A stretch of 64,000 bases of DNA from Bacteroidales bacterium (GTDB taxonomy: Bacteria; Bacteroidota; Bacteroidia; Bacteroidales; UBA932), in NCBI GenBank assembly GCA_016285175.1, contig JAEEQF010000003.1, forward strand, positions 1 through 64,000, given 5' to 3'. Shown one piece after another: positions 9,752 to 17,646 of this stretch; within the stretch, counting starts at the first letter, position 1, and every line of letters starts with the position of its first letter. A model generated the notes under the pieces. It saw only the letters and a list, made by a program, of their open reading frames with translations, ran no database searches and had not been told where the DNA came from. The position numbers and the translations under genes are program-made.

Positions 9752-11631
9752 TACCTGCGGCCTTTCTTCTGCTGCTCCATCTGGCGCTGCATCTTCTGGG
9801 CCTCTTCCAGGCGCTGCTGCCACTTGCTCTTGGGCGCAGGCTTGTTCTCTGCAGCCTTCACCTTGGCCACAATCTCTTCCGGCTTCACAATCCACTTGCG
9901 GATGATCCAGGTTTCCAGCATAGTGATGAGGTTGGAAAGCAGGTAATAATAGCTGAGGCCGGACGAGAGGTTGTTACAGATGAAGAACATCATGATGGGC
10001 ATCATGTACAGGCTCATGGCCCGCATCATCTTGGCGTTGGGGTCATCGCCCGTATTCTGGCCCTGCATGGTGATCTTGGAATAGAAGAACATGGAAAGGG
10101 CCATCAGCAGGGCGAAGAGCGAGATGTGGTCCATACCCAGGATGCTGGTGCCCCAGTGGATTACATCGTCATAGGCGCTAAGGTCTTCGGCCCAGAGGAA
10201 ATTCTCCTGACGCAGCTGGATGGATGCCGGGAAGAAGCGGAACATGGCCCACAGGATGGGCATCTGCAGGAGCATGGGGAGGCAGCCTCCCATCATGTTC
10301 ACGCCCGCCTTCCTATACAGCTCCATGGTCTCCTGCTGCTTCTTCATGGCGTCTTCCTGCTTGGGATACTTGGCGTTGATCCTGTCGATGAACGGCTTGA
10401 GGGCGCTCATCTTGGCGCTGGAGGCGTAGCTCTTATAGGCCAGCGGGAGCACCACGATCTTGATGAAGATGGTCATCAGGAGGATGATGAGGCCGAAGTT
10501 GGAGATGAACTTGGACAGCCAGTCGAAGAGCGGGATAATCACGTATTTAGTGAATACGCCGATGATCTTACCGCCCAGCGGAATCACCTTCTCGTAGGCA
10601 TGGCCATAGGCCTTGAGGCCCTTGTAGTCGTTGGGACCGAAGTAGAACTCGAACGGTACCTGGATCAGCTCCGAACCCGTGGGGATATCGGCCCGCATGA
10701 GGGCGGCGCAGTGCATGAGGTTATTCTCCGGATTGTCCTTGCCGGCAAACTTGATGGCGAATTCCCCGTAGCTGAAGCTCCCCGGAGCGCGCATGATGGC
10801 GCTGAAGAACTGCTGCTGGAAGGCGAACCACTCGATCTTGTTGTCGAAGCGCTTGCTGCCGTCCCGGCCGTTGCCGATGTTGGCAGGCTTGTTGTCCTCC
10901 GGGAAGTAGTAGTTGAGGCGGGAGTACTGGCTCTCGTTCTTGTAGCCCTTCTCCATGCGCGGGATATCGGCCTCGAAGTCCACGTCGATGGAATTCACAT
11001 TGCGGGGAATGAGGTTCTGCATGCCCACGAAGGAAACCGTTTCGTTGAGCGAATAGGAGTTCTTCCGGAGGGTGTAGCGCTGCTCGATATAACCGCCGCC
11101 GGAGAAAGGAAGACGCATTACAACGGTGGAATCCGAAGATTCTTCCGGTACGTAGCGGAAGTTGAACTTCCGCGTATCCACGGCCGTGGGAGCATAGACC
11201 ACATAGCCCAACTGGGACTTTCCTTCCGGGATAAGGTACAGGTCCGACTTGTCGTAATTATTGTAATCCTTCACCCGCACGGACCAGGGCTGGCCGCCAC
11301 GGGTGGTGAATTTCACCTCCAGTTTCTCGTTCTGCAGGGTAACATAGGAAGCATCGGCCAAGGCTGCCTCATTGAGCAGGGAATCCGAATAGACGGCCTG
11401 AGCAGGGGCGGGGGCAACGGGAGCCGCGGCTTCCTCTGGAAGCGCAGCCTCCGGATGCTGGGCACGATAGGCGCTGTCCAACTTATACTGCTCGTATGCC
11501 TCGGCCGCAGCGATGGAATCCAGACGAGCCTGTTCCTTCTGCAACTTGGCCTGCTGCCGGCTCTGGTACCCGAAAAAGCCCATCATGATGACGGCTATCA
11601 GGACAAAGCCGATGATTGAATTCTTGTCCAT
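9751..11631 (-). CDS. yidC: Membrane protein insertase YidC
   Basis: YidC/Oxa1 insertase (626 aa) that places and folds inner-membrane proteins, alone or with SecYEG. An N-terminal membrane anchor (IIGFVLIAVIMMGFFGY) is followed by a large periplasmic beta domain. The C-terminal insertase domain has its conserved cytoplasmic hairpin (KMSALKPFIDRINAKYP) and groove helices. The C-terminus ends in a basic tail (KMQRQMEQQKKGRR) that can contact ribosomes. The gene sits 6 bp after the DUF349 gene. Confidence 0.97.
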   Translation of the reverse strand: MDKNSIIGFVLIAVIMMGFFGYQSRQQAKLQKEQARLDSIAAAEAYEQYKLDSAYRAQHPEAALPEEAAAPVAPAPAQAVYSDSLLNEAALADASYVTLQNEKLEVKFTTRGGQPWSVRVKDYNNYDKSDLYLIPEGKSQLGYVVYAPTAVDTRKFNFRYVPEESSDSTVVMRLPFSGGGYIEQRYTLRKNSYSLNETVSFVGMQNLIPRNVNSIDVDFEADIPRMEKGYKNESQYSRLNYYFPEDNKPANIGNGRDGSKRFDNKIEWFAFQQQFFSAIMRAPGSFSYGEFAIKFAGKDNPENNLMHCAALMRADIPTGSELIQVPFEFYFGPNDYKGLKAYGHAYEKVIPLGGKIIGVFTKYVIIPLFDWLSKFISNFGLIILLMTIFIKIVVLPLAYKSYASSAKMSALKPFIDRINAKYPKQEDAMKKQQETMELYRKAGVNMMGGCLPMLLQMPILWAMFRFFPASIQLRQENFLWAEDLSAYDDVIHWGTSILGMDHISLFALLMALSMFFYSKITMQGQNTGDDPNAKMMRAMSLYMMPIMMFFICNNLSSGLSYYYLLSNLITMLETWIIRKWIVKPEEIVAKVKAAENKPAPKSKWQQRLEEAQKMQRQMEQQKKGRR

Positions 11632-11637
11632 AGGCCT

Positions 11638-13542
11638 TTACTCCTGTGCTTCCTCCGCTTCCTTGGCCCGGATTTCGGCCTTGAGGGCTTCCAATTTCAC
11701 CTTGGCGGCGTCTATGCGCTCCTGCATCTGGGCTTTCAGTTTCTCTGCACCCTTGGACAGGCCGAAGAAGCCGATATTGTTTTCGAAGGTCTGGATCTCC
11801 TGCTGCAGCTGGGTGAACTGCTCCTTGAGACGGTCTGTCTCCGTGAGCGGACGACGCTCCCTTTCCGGACGGACATTGCCGCGACCACCGTCCCGACGGC
11901 CTCCGCGGGCACCGAAGCCCGGGAATTTCTCCGCCATGGCCTCACGATAGGCGGCGGTGATGGCTTCCTTCTCCTTGAAGGGGACAAAGCCGATGGCGTT
12001 CCAACGCTCGGCGAAGTCCTTCTGGGCCTGGGCGTCCTTATCGGCCGACGGCACATAGGCCTTGATTTCCTCGATGAGGGCACGCTTGGCCTCCAGGTTG
12101 GCGGCGAAATCTCCGTTGCCTCCCTTGCCGCGGTTGTCGCGGGCGGTGAAGAAGGCGTCGCAGGCGGCACGGAAGCGCTTCCAGATCTGTTCGCTCTTCT
12201 TGCGCGGCACGGCACCAATTTCCTTCCACTGCTTCTGCAGTTCGATGAGACGGTCTCCGGTGGCCTTCCAGTCCGTGCTGTCCTTAAGGCGTTCGGCCTC
12301 TTCGATGATGGCCATCTTCTTCTCCAGGTTGGCGTTCATGGAGTCCTTGAACTCCGTGAAGGAAGCTCTCTTGCGCTCGAAGAACTTGTCGCAGGCGGCG
12401 CGGAAACGCTCGTACACCTTCTGGTTGTCCTTGCGGGTGGCAAAGCCGATGGTGCGCCACTTGGCCTGGATTTCCTCTATCTGCTTGCTGAGGGCGTTCC
12501 ATTCCGTAGAGGAGGTAATCTCCTTATTGGCAATGGCTTCCACCTCTTCGCAAAGGGCTACCTTGGCGGCCAGGTTATCTGACTGCTGGGCCTTGAGACC
12601 CTCGAAATGGGCCTGATAACGCTTGTTGATGACGGAAGTGGCGGCGCGGAAACGCTCCCAGATGGCATCCCGGTACTCCTTGGCCACGGGACCCAGGTCC
12701 TTCCACTGCTCGTGCAGCTTCTGGAGCTCCTTGAAGGCTTCCACTACATTCTCGTCCTCGGCCAGTTTCTCCGCCTGCTCGCAGAATACCGTCTTGGCTT
12801 CCAGGTTCTTCTTGAAATCCAGGTCCCGGAGCTCCCGGTTGATGTCCACCAGGTCGTAGAACTGGGTTACATAGAGCTGGTACGTGTCGTTCACGTCACG
12901 GAAGTTCTGCTGCGGCACGGGGCCCACCTCCCGCCAGCGGTTCTGGATGTCCCGGAACTTGGGGAAGGCATCCTTCATGTCTCCGGGGGCATCTACCAGG
13001 GCCTTGAGCTCCTCGATGACGGCCTGCTTCTTGGCCAGATTCTCTTCCCGCTGCGCATCCTGCTCCCGGTTATATTCCGCACGGGCTTTCTTATAATCTA
13101 TATACAGCGACTTGAACCCGGCTTCGATGGCGGCAAAGGGGCTCACCGGACCGCTCTGCATGGGAACGGTGGCTTCATCCACGGAATCTTCCGTAGGTTC
13201 CACCACGGTGGCATCCTCTCCGGCCGCCGCCTTTTCGCGGGACAGCAGCTTATAGAAGGCGGACTTGATGGCCTCCGCCTCCTTGGATCGCTTCATGCGG
13301 TCTTCACTTTCACTCAGTTTCTGGAACAGCTCGGACAATTCTGCCAGCGTCTTGTCGGCAAAATTCATCACCGTCTCCTTCACTTCTTCCTTAACCTCTT
13401 CCACTTTGGGTTCTACTTTTGCCTCCTCTGCAGGGGCTTCCACGACGGTTTCTTCCACCACGGCGGCAGTTTCCTGTTCCTTAGGGGCTACATCTGCGGT
13501 CTCCGGATTTACGACAACCTCAGGCTTAATTTCTTCACTCAT
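11638..13542 (-). CDS. DUF349 repeat protein
   Basis: A 634-residue protein made of an acidic, Glu/Val/Pro-rich N-terminal tail (about residues 1-60) and about five tandem DUF349 units. Each unit is a three-helix segment with a W-R/K-x-[IV]-G-x-[VA] turn (for example WREVGPVPQQNF, WKDLGPVAKEYR, WRTIGFATRKDN, WKEIGAVPRKKS). The C-terminus is a coiled coil. The family is widespread in Bacteroidetes and lacks a settled function. It has no signal peptide, so it is cytoplasmic. It is the first gene of a likely four-gene transcript. Confidence 0.88.
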   Translation of the reverse strand: MSEEIKPEVVVNPETADVAPKEQETAAVVEETVVEAPAEEAKVEPKVEEVKEEVKETVMNFADKTLAELSELFQKLSESEDRMKRSKEAEAIKSAFYKLLSREKAAAGEDATVVEPTEDSVDEATVPMQSGPVSPFAAIEAGFKSLYIDYKKARAEYNREQDAQREENLAKKQAVIEELKALVDAPGDMKDAFPKFRDIQNRWREVGPVPQQNFRDVNDTYQLYVTQFYDLVDINRELRDLDFKKNLEAKTVFCEQAEKLAEDENVVEAFKELQKLHEQWKDLGPVAKEYRDAIWERFRAATSVINKRYQAHFEGLKAQQSDNLAAKVALCEEVEAIANKEITSSTEWNALSKQIEEIQAKWRTIGFATRKDNQKVYERFRAACDKFFERKRASFTEFKDSMNANLEKKMAIIEEAERLKDSTDWKATGDRLIELQKQWKEIGAVPRKKSEQIWKRFRAACDAFFTARDNRGKGGNGDFAANLEAKRALIEEIKAYVPSADKDAQAQKDFAERWNAIGFVPFKEKEAITAAYREAMAEKFPGFGARGGRRDGGRGNVRPERERRPLTETDRLKEQFTQLQQEIQTFENNIGFFGLSKGAEKLKAQMQERIDAAKVKLEALKAEIRAKEAEEAQE

Positions 13543-13581
13543 GACTAAAGATTCAATAGTTTAACATATTTGTGTAAGTTA

Positions 13582-13589
13582 CAAAGTTA
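13582..13589 (-). promoter_or_regulatory. -7 promoter box of DUF349-yidC operon
   Basis: TAACTTTG on the minus strand fits the Bacteroidetes -7 consensus TAnnTTTG and lies 40 bp before the DUF349 start. No good -33 TTTG is visible at 19-21 bp, so this is a partial match. Confidence 0.45.
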
Positions 13590-13595
13590 ATAATA

Positions 13596-13627
13596 TTTCC
13601 TTAAATAAACATAAAATACTATTTTTG
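13596..13627 (+). promoter_or_regulatory. trmD promoter
   Basis: A TTTC -33 element, a 20-bp spacer and the -7 box TATTTTTG agree with the Bacteroidetes primary sigma promoter. The predicted transcript start lies about 15 bases before the trmD ATG. It is divergent from, and partly interleaved with, the DUF349 promoter region. Confidence 0.6.
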
Positions 13628-13648
13628 CAAGAGAAAAACACCTGAATT

Positions 13649-14332
13649 ATGCTAAGAATAGACATCCTCACCGTTGTGCCGGAGCTGCTGGACAGCCCGC
13701 TCAGCCACTCCATCCCCGGCCGCGCCGTAAAGAAGGGACTGGTAGAGATCCACGTGCACAACCTGCGGAAATACGGCCTGGGGCCGCGCCTCACGGTGGA
13801 CGACTATTCCTATGGCGGAGACGCCGGCATGGTAATGATGGTGGAGCCGGTGTTCAACTACATCAAGGAGCTCACCGCAGAACGCCATTACGACGAAATA
13901 ATCTACATGGCGCCGGACGGGGAGATCCTGGACCAGGGAATGGCCAACGAGCTTTCCCTCAAGGAGAATATCATCATCCTCTGTGGCCATTACAAGGGCA
14001 TTGACGAAAGGATACGGGAGCACCTGATCACCCGGGAGATCTCCGTCGGAGACTTCGTGGTGAGCGGCGGAGAGATCCCCGCCGCCCTTCTGGCCGATGC
14101 CATCATCCGCCTGGTCCCCGGCGTGCTCACGGACGAGACATCGGCCCTGAGCGACTCCTTCCAGGAAGGACTGGTATCCCCTCCCGTCTACACCCGCCCG
14201 GCCGAATTCAACGGCTGGAAGGTACCGGAGGTGCTCCTGAGCGGCAATCCCAAACTCATACAGGCCTGGCAGGACGAACAGGCCATCCAGCGCACCCGGG
14301 AACGCCGCCCCGGTCTGCTGGAAGACAAGTAG
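13649..14332 (+). CDS. trmD: tRNA (guanine(37)-N1)-methyltransferase TrmD
   Basis: The SPOUT-family methyltransferase (227 aa) that methylates G37 of tRNAs reading CNN and CGG codons, preventing frameshifts. Conserved parts are visible in order: RIDILTVVPELL at the start, DDYSYGGDAGMVM, the trefoil-knot region LCGHYKGIDERI (near residues 111-122) and DFVVSGGE. The length is normal. It stands alone with its own promoter, without the rpsP/rimM/rplS neighbours common in other phyla. Confidence 0.97.
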   Translation: MLRIDILTVVPELLDSPLSHSIPGRAVKKGLVEIHVHNLRKYGLGPRLTVDDYSYGGDAGMVMMVEPVFNYIKELTAERHYDEIIYMAPDGEILDQGMANELSLKENIIILCGHYKGIDERIREHLITREISVGDFVVSGGEIPAALLADAIIRLVPGVLTDETSALSDSFQEGLVSPPVYTRPAEFNGWKVPEVLLSGNPKLIQAWQDEQAIQRTRERRPGLLEDK

Positions 14333-14360
14333 CCTGTCAATCAGAACATTAGGAAGGTCC

Positions 14361-14464
14361 CAAAAGTAAAGAGCTCGCTTCACAGCGAGCTCTTTACTTG
14401 GTTAGTTAGTAGTGTATTCTTACCTTAAAGAAAGTTAATAGTTGGTTAGAAGATGCGTTTTGTT
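14361..14464 (-). ncRNA. Candidate small RNA with own promoter and terminator
   Basis: Between trmD and the TonB receptor there is a near-perfect promoter on the minus strand and, about 65 bases after the predicted start, a strong terminator hairpin with TTTT. The predicted transcript is about 100 nt. Its 5' part is A/C-rich and weakly structured, with CTAACCAA-like motifs repeated. No open frame of note is present. I do not recognise a family. The inference rests on promoter plus terminator only. Confidence 0.5.
14364..14399 (-). terminator. Rho-independent terminator (16-bp stem)
   Basis: A perfect 16-bp stem (AAGTAAAGAGCTCGCT with its complement) closes a 4-base loop. On the minus strand TTTT spans the end of the stem. 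On the plus strand the tail is a weaker CTTGG, so it fits the candidate sRNA best but may also stop trmD transcripts. Confidence 0.75.
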
Positions 14465-14469
14465 CAGTG

Positions 14470-14500
14470 CAAAGATACGGAAAGTTTTTTGACTTACAAA
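14470..14500 (-). promoter_or_regulatory. Consensus Bacteroidetes promoter for candidate sRNA
   Basis: On the minus strand, TTTG at 14500-14497, a 19-bp spacer and TATCTTTG at 14477-14470 match the consensus exactly. The downstream minus-strand sequence contains no gene, which is why a non-coding transcript is proposed. Confidence 0.7.
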
Positions 14501-14535
14501 TTTTTATAAAACTTTTTTGCACTTAATAAAAACTT

Positions 14536-16737
14536 TTAAAAAGTAAGGCTACACTTTATACAAAAATTTCGGGGAGCCTGCGGGTACACCCCCACTCCGG
14601 AGGTGATGGTACCGGATGCTTCGTTATACTCCTCCCAGCGCCAGCCGGACGCATAATAGAGGTGATTGAAGAGATTGTTGACGTAGGCGCTAAGGGTAAG
14701 GGAGGCCTTGTCCCAACTGAACTTATGGCTCAGAGACAGGGAAGAGACAAAGTAGGCCGGTATGGCCATCTCTTCCCGCATGGAGCTGTCTATGAATTGT
14801 TTCCCCACATATTTACCATCCCAGGCCAGGCTTCCGTCCCTCCAGGGACGGATGGTTATCATGCCCATGCCGATAACGGAAGGTGACATAAGCATCTGTG
14901 TCTTGCCGTAATTCACTGCATGTGTACGGCCGGAATAATCGTCTATGGCAACGTAGGAGGTATAATCCCGGATCTGGTTCATGGACAGGGTAAGGTTACC
15001 GTCCAGGCGCATCCAGCTGAACACCTGCCAGGCCGCCGAAAGCTCCATGCCGCGGCGCCAGGAGCGGGGTACGTTCTCCTTGAGCGCATAGCCGGAGCTG
15101 GACAATCGGCCTGTCTCCAGGAGCATGTCCCAATATTCCATGAGGTAGAGGTTGGCCGATAGCGTTAGCGCCTGCGAGGCAAACTGCCAGCCCGCCTCCA
15201 CGTCCAGCATCTTCTCCGGACGGATGGGCGCGCCCTCCCCTTTCACGTTCTCCTTGATGTCGCTCCGGCCCGGTTCGCGGTTGCCCCAGGCGGCGGAGGC
15301 ATAGAGTTTATGCCGGCCCAGCTGTGCAGTTACGCCGGCGCGGGGATTGAAGAAATGCCAGTCCTGCCTGTAATCCAGCAGGTCTTCCTCTTTCCCGCCG
15401 AACTCCAGCCAGTCGTCGTCCGAGCCGGCAAAGGAATAGCGGATGCCGCGGTACTGCAGATCGGCATAGGCGGTAATCCAGTCCAGCGGTTTATATTCGG
15501 CCCGCACAAATGCACTGGCGTCCCATTTAACGCCTTCGTGACGGTACCAGTCGTACCGGGGCTCCACGTCATCCCCAAAGGCCTTCACCCAGAGGACCTC
15601 CCCCCAGTGGCCGCCCCGGTAGCGGGAAAGGTTCACGCCGCCGGTGAGATCCAGGCTTTCTGAACGGTACCGCAGGTTGGAATTGAACACCCAGAGGTCG
15701 TTGTCCATCTTCTTCTGATAGATCATGTCGCTGCGGGAGGGGTAATTGTCACCTTCGGGAAACGCTACGCCGAAATTCTTCAGTTTCCGGTTCACCTTAT
15801 AATACTCGTCGTATCCTTCTCCGCGGGTATAGTTGAGGGTGTTGGCCCAGCTGAGATGGCTGCCGAAGGAATGGGTGTAATTGAGCTGCAGGTGGTGCTG
15901 GACATAATTGTCGGTCTGGTTGGGATAGTAATAGACGTTGCCCAGTTCGTCGTAATATTCGCCGGCGCCGTTGTAGGTGCGGTCCTTTTCGTACTGCTCC
16001 AGATCTATACCGTCCCAGGTGATGCCGCTCCGCTGCTGCCCCATGAGCCAGGTGAGACGCAGGGAATTGGCGCCGCGGAGCCATCCCAGGGCCACGAAGG
16101 CGCTCTGGGACTGGACGAAAGCGTTCCGGATATAACCGTCCGTACTGCCGTGGGAATAGGCCGCGGAGCCGTAGAATCCCTTCTCCGAAAGGCCGGTGGA
16201 GCCGCTGAGGGTTGTCATGAAGGTATTGTAGGAGCCCCCGCTGAAGTCTATTCTTGCCCAGGGGTCCGGCGTAACGAAGGCGGTGTTCATGTTAAGGCTT
16301 GCTCCGAAGGCGCCGGCTCCGTTGGCGCTGGTACCCAGGCCCCGCTGCACCTGCACGCTGGAAATAAGGCTGGTAAGGGCGGGGATGTTCACCCAGAAGA
16401 CTTCCTGGTTCTCCGAGTCGTTGAGGGTGATGCCGTTGAGGGTCACGTTGATCTGGGAGCCCTTGCTGCCGCGGATGGTCATGGCCGAATTCCCCAGGCC
16501 GGTACCGCCTTCGTTGTAGGTGACCACGGAGGGCAGCAGGTTCAGGGCCATGGGCAGGGAATTGGTGGGGTTGGCGGCGCCCAGGGCGTCTTTTCCCACA
16601 TTGGTAAAGGTAACGGGTGTTTGTTTGCCGGCACGGGAGGCCGATACCACCACGGAGTCCAGACGCTCCGTCTTGTCCTGCGCCTGTGCGCAGAGAGGCA
16701 GCACGCAAAGCGCTGCAAGAAGCAAGTATTCTTTCAT
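14536..16737 (-). CDS. TonB-dependent outer-membrane receptor, probably for thiamine
   Basis: A 733-residue TonB-dependent receptor. It has a signal peptide (to about residue 20, ending CAQAQ), a plug domain opening with DSVVVSASR, and a 22-strand barrel ending in the aromatic C-terminus KCSLTF. It lacks the carboxypeptidase-like N-domain of SusC proteins. The substrate inference comes from the TPP riboswitch directly upstream. TPP-controlled TonB receptors are known in Bacteroidetes as thiamine or thiamine-precursor receptors. The ATG at 16737 lies in the 3' strand of the aptamer P1 helix. No thiamine synthesis or inner-membrane thiamine transporter gene is adjacent. Confidence 0.88.
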   Translation of the reverse strand: MKEYLLLAALCVLPLCAQAQDKTERLDSVVVSASRAGKQTPVTFTNVGKDALGAANPTNSLPMALNLLPSVVTYNEGGTGLGNSAMTIRGSKGSQINVTLNGITLNDSENQEVFWVNIPALTSLISSVQVQRGLGTSANGAGAFGASLNMNTAFVTPDPWARIDFSGGSYNTFMTTLSGSTGLSEKGFYGSAAYSHGSTDGYIRNAFVQSQSAFVALGWLRGANSLRLTWLMGQQRSGITWDGIDLEQYEKDRTYNGAGEYYDELGNVYYYPNQTDNYVQHHLQLNYTHSFGSHLSWANTLNYTRGEGYDEYYKVNRKLKNFGVAFPEGDNYPSRSDMIYQKKMDNDLWVFNSNLRYRSESLDLTGGVNLSRYRGGHWGEVLWVKAFGDDVEPRYDWYRHEGVKWDASAFVRAEYKPLDWITAYADLQYRGIRYSFAGSDDDWLEFGGKEEDLLDYRQDWHFFNPRAGVTAQLGRHKLYASAAWGNREPGRSDIKENVKGEGAPIRPEKMLDVEAGWQFASQALTLSANLYLMEYWDMLLETGRLSSSGYALKENVPRSWRRGMELSAAWQVFSWMRLDGNLTLSMNQIRDYTSYVAIDDYSGRTHAVNYGKTQMLMSPSVIGMGMITIRPWRDGSLAWDGKYVGKQFIDSSMREEMAIPAYFVSSLSLSHKFSWDKASLTLSAYVNNLFNHLYYASGWRWEEYNEASGTITSGVGVYPQAPRNFCIKCSLTF

Positions 16738-16815
16738 TTCCTTACGACGGTATGAACCGTATCAAGTTATGAGGGTATGATCTCAATCCGGAGTTTCCGG
16801 ATACCCCTAATTAAA
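16732..16815 (-). promoter_or_regulatory. TPP (THI-box) riboswitch
   Basis: Read on the minus strand, all parts of the TPP aptamer are present. P2 5' strand is GGGGU (16807-16803). A perfect P3 hairpin follows (ATCCGGA-AAC-TCCGGAT), then the invariant UGAGA, ACCC closing P2, CUUGAU, a P5 hairpin (ACGGT-TCAT-ACCGT) and the terminal CGUAAGGA. P1 can form between UUUAAUU (16815-16809) and AAUGAAA (16738-16732) with one mismatch. The second strand contains the receptor start codon, and the AAGGA just before it could act as ribosome binding site. Control is therefore probably translational, by hiding the start when TPP is bound. There is no room for a separate terminator. Confidence 0.93.
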
Positions 16816-16826
16816 CATTCCAGTAA

Positions 16827-17591
16827 TTAATTCTTAACCAATTCTATCCTATACATCCGGGGCCATAGTTTTCCGGTAAGGTAAATATTGCCGGCAGCGT
16901 CTATGGCTATTCCGTTAAGGACATCCGTATCCTGGTTGCGGAGTTTGGCGGGCAGGAGGCCGGTGCAGTCTATGGAGGCCTCTACCTTGCCGTTGGACGG
17001 ATTGATGATCACTATCATGTCCGTCAGGTATACGTTGGCCCACACCTTTCCGTCTATCCATTCCAGTTCGTTCAGGTTCCTCAGCGGACGGCCGTTCATG
17101 GTAACCTGCTGTTTGCGGAGTACCTTGAGGTCCCGGTCCATGAAATACAGGTTGGAAGAGCCGTCGCTGGCTATGAGCTGTTTCCCGTCCGTGGTAAGGC
17201 CCCAGCCTTCCCGGTTATAGGACAGGGTAGATTCGTACTTGAGGGTTTTGGCGTTGTACTTGAAGGCCACCTTGTTGGTCCAGGTGAGGATGTAAAGGGT
17301 TTCTCCCAGGATTACGGAGCCTTCGCCAAAGTATTTGCGGGCAAAGCGCTGGTTTGTAAGGGGTTTGCCGCTTTCCAGGTCCACGGTGCGGAGGGTGCTG
17401 GAACCATACTGTCCGGTGGTCTCGTAAAGCGTTCCCCCATGGAAGAACAGGCCCTGGGTGTAGGCGTCCCTGTCGTGCGGATACTCCTGCAGCACCTTTA
17501 CGCGGTACTGCTTTACCTGTGCACCCGAGCAGGCGCACAGGAAAAGACACATCCCGCTGAGCAGGGCTATCCGTGAAAGATGTCTCATCAT
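16827..17591 (-). CDS. Glutaminyl-peptide cyclotransferase (lipoprotein)
   Basis: A five-bladed beta-propeller glutamine cyclotransferase of about 254 residues that turns N-terminal glutamine into pyroglutamate. The signal peptide ends in a lipobox (LCACSG), so it should be an envelope lipoprotein. Family stretches seen include YPHDRDAYTQGLFFHGGTLY, YGSSTLRTVDLESG and NELEWIDGKVWANVY. I prefer the start at 17591 (or the next ATG, 17588) over an upstream in-frame ATG at 17612, because the -7 box TAACTTTG lies between them at 17608-17601. The gene ends 12 bp before the TPP riboswitch and may be co-transcribed with the receptor. Confidence 0.9.
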   Translation of the reverse strand: MMRHLSRIALLSGMCLFLCACSGAQVKQYRVKVLQEYPHDRDAYTQGLFFHGGTLYETTGQYGSSTLRTVDLESGKPLTNQRFARKYFGEGSVILGETLYILTWTNKVAFKYNAKTLKYESTLSYNREGWGLTTDGKQLIASDGSSNLYFMDRDLKVLRKQQVTMNGRPLRNLNELEWIDGKVWANVYLTDMIVIINPSNGKVEASIDCTGLLPAKLRNQDTDVLNGIAIDAAGNIYLTGKLWPRMYRIELVKN

Positions 17592-17600
17592 CAGGCGGAG

Positions 17601-17608
17601 CAAAGTTA
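17601..17608 (-). promoter_or_regulatory. -7 promoter box of cyclotransferase gene
   Basis: TAACTTTG on the minus strand. The predicted transcript start would fall only a few bases before the ATG at 17591/17588, so the mRNA would be nearly leaderless. No clear -33 TTTG is seen. Confidence 0.45.
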
Positions 17609-17646
17609 GCAATAATCCCGAAAAAAATGCCGATATTTGGAAAAGA

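Noticed and set aside
11340..11370. Core-like GCATCGGCC in yidC (and another near 58267 in GH3)
   Set aside because: Only nine bases match, without GCGGAGG or paired arms.
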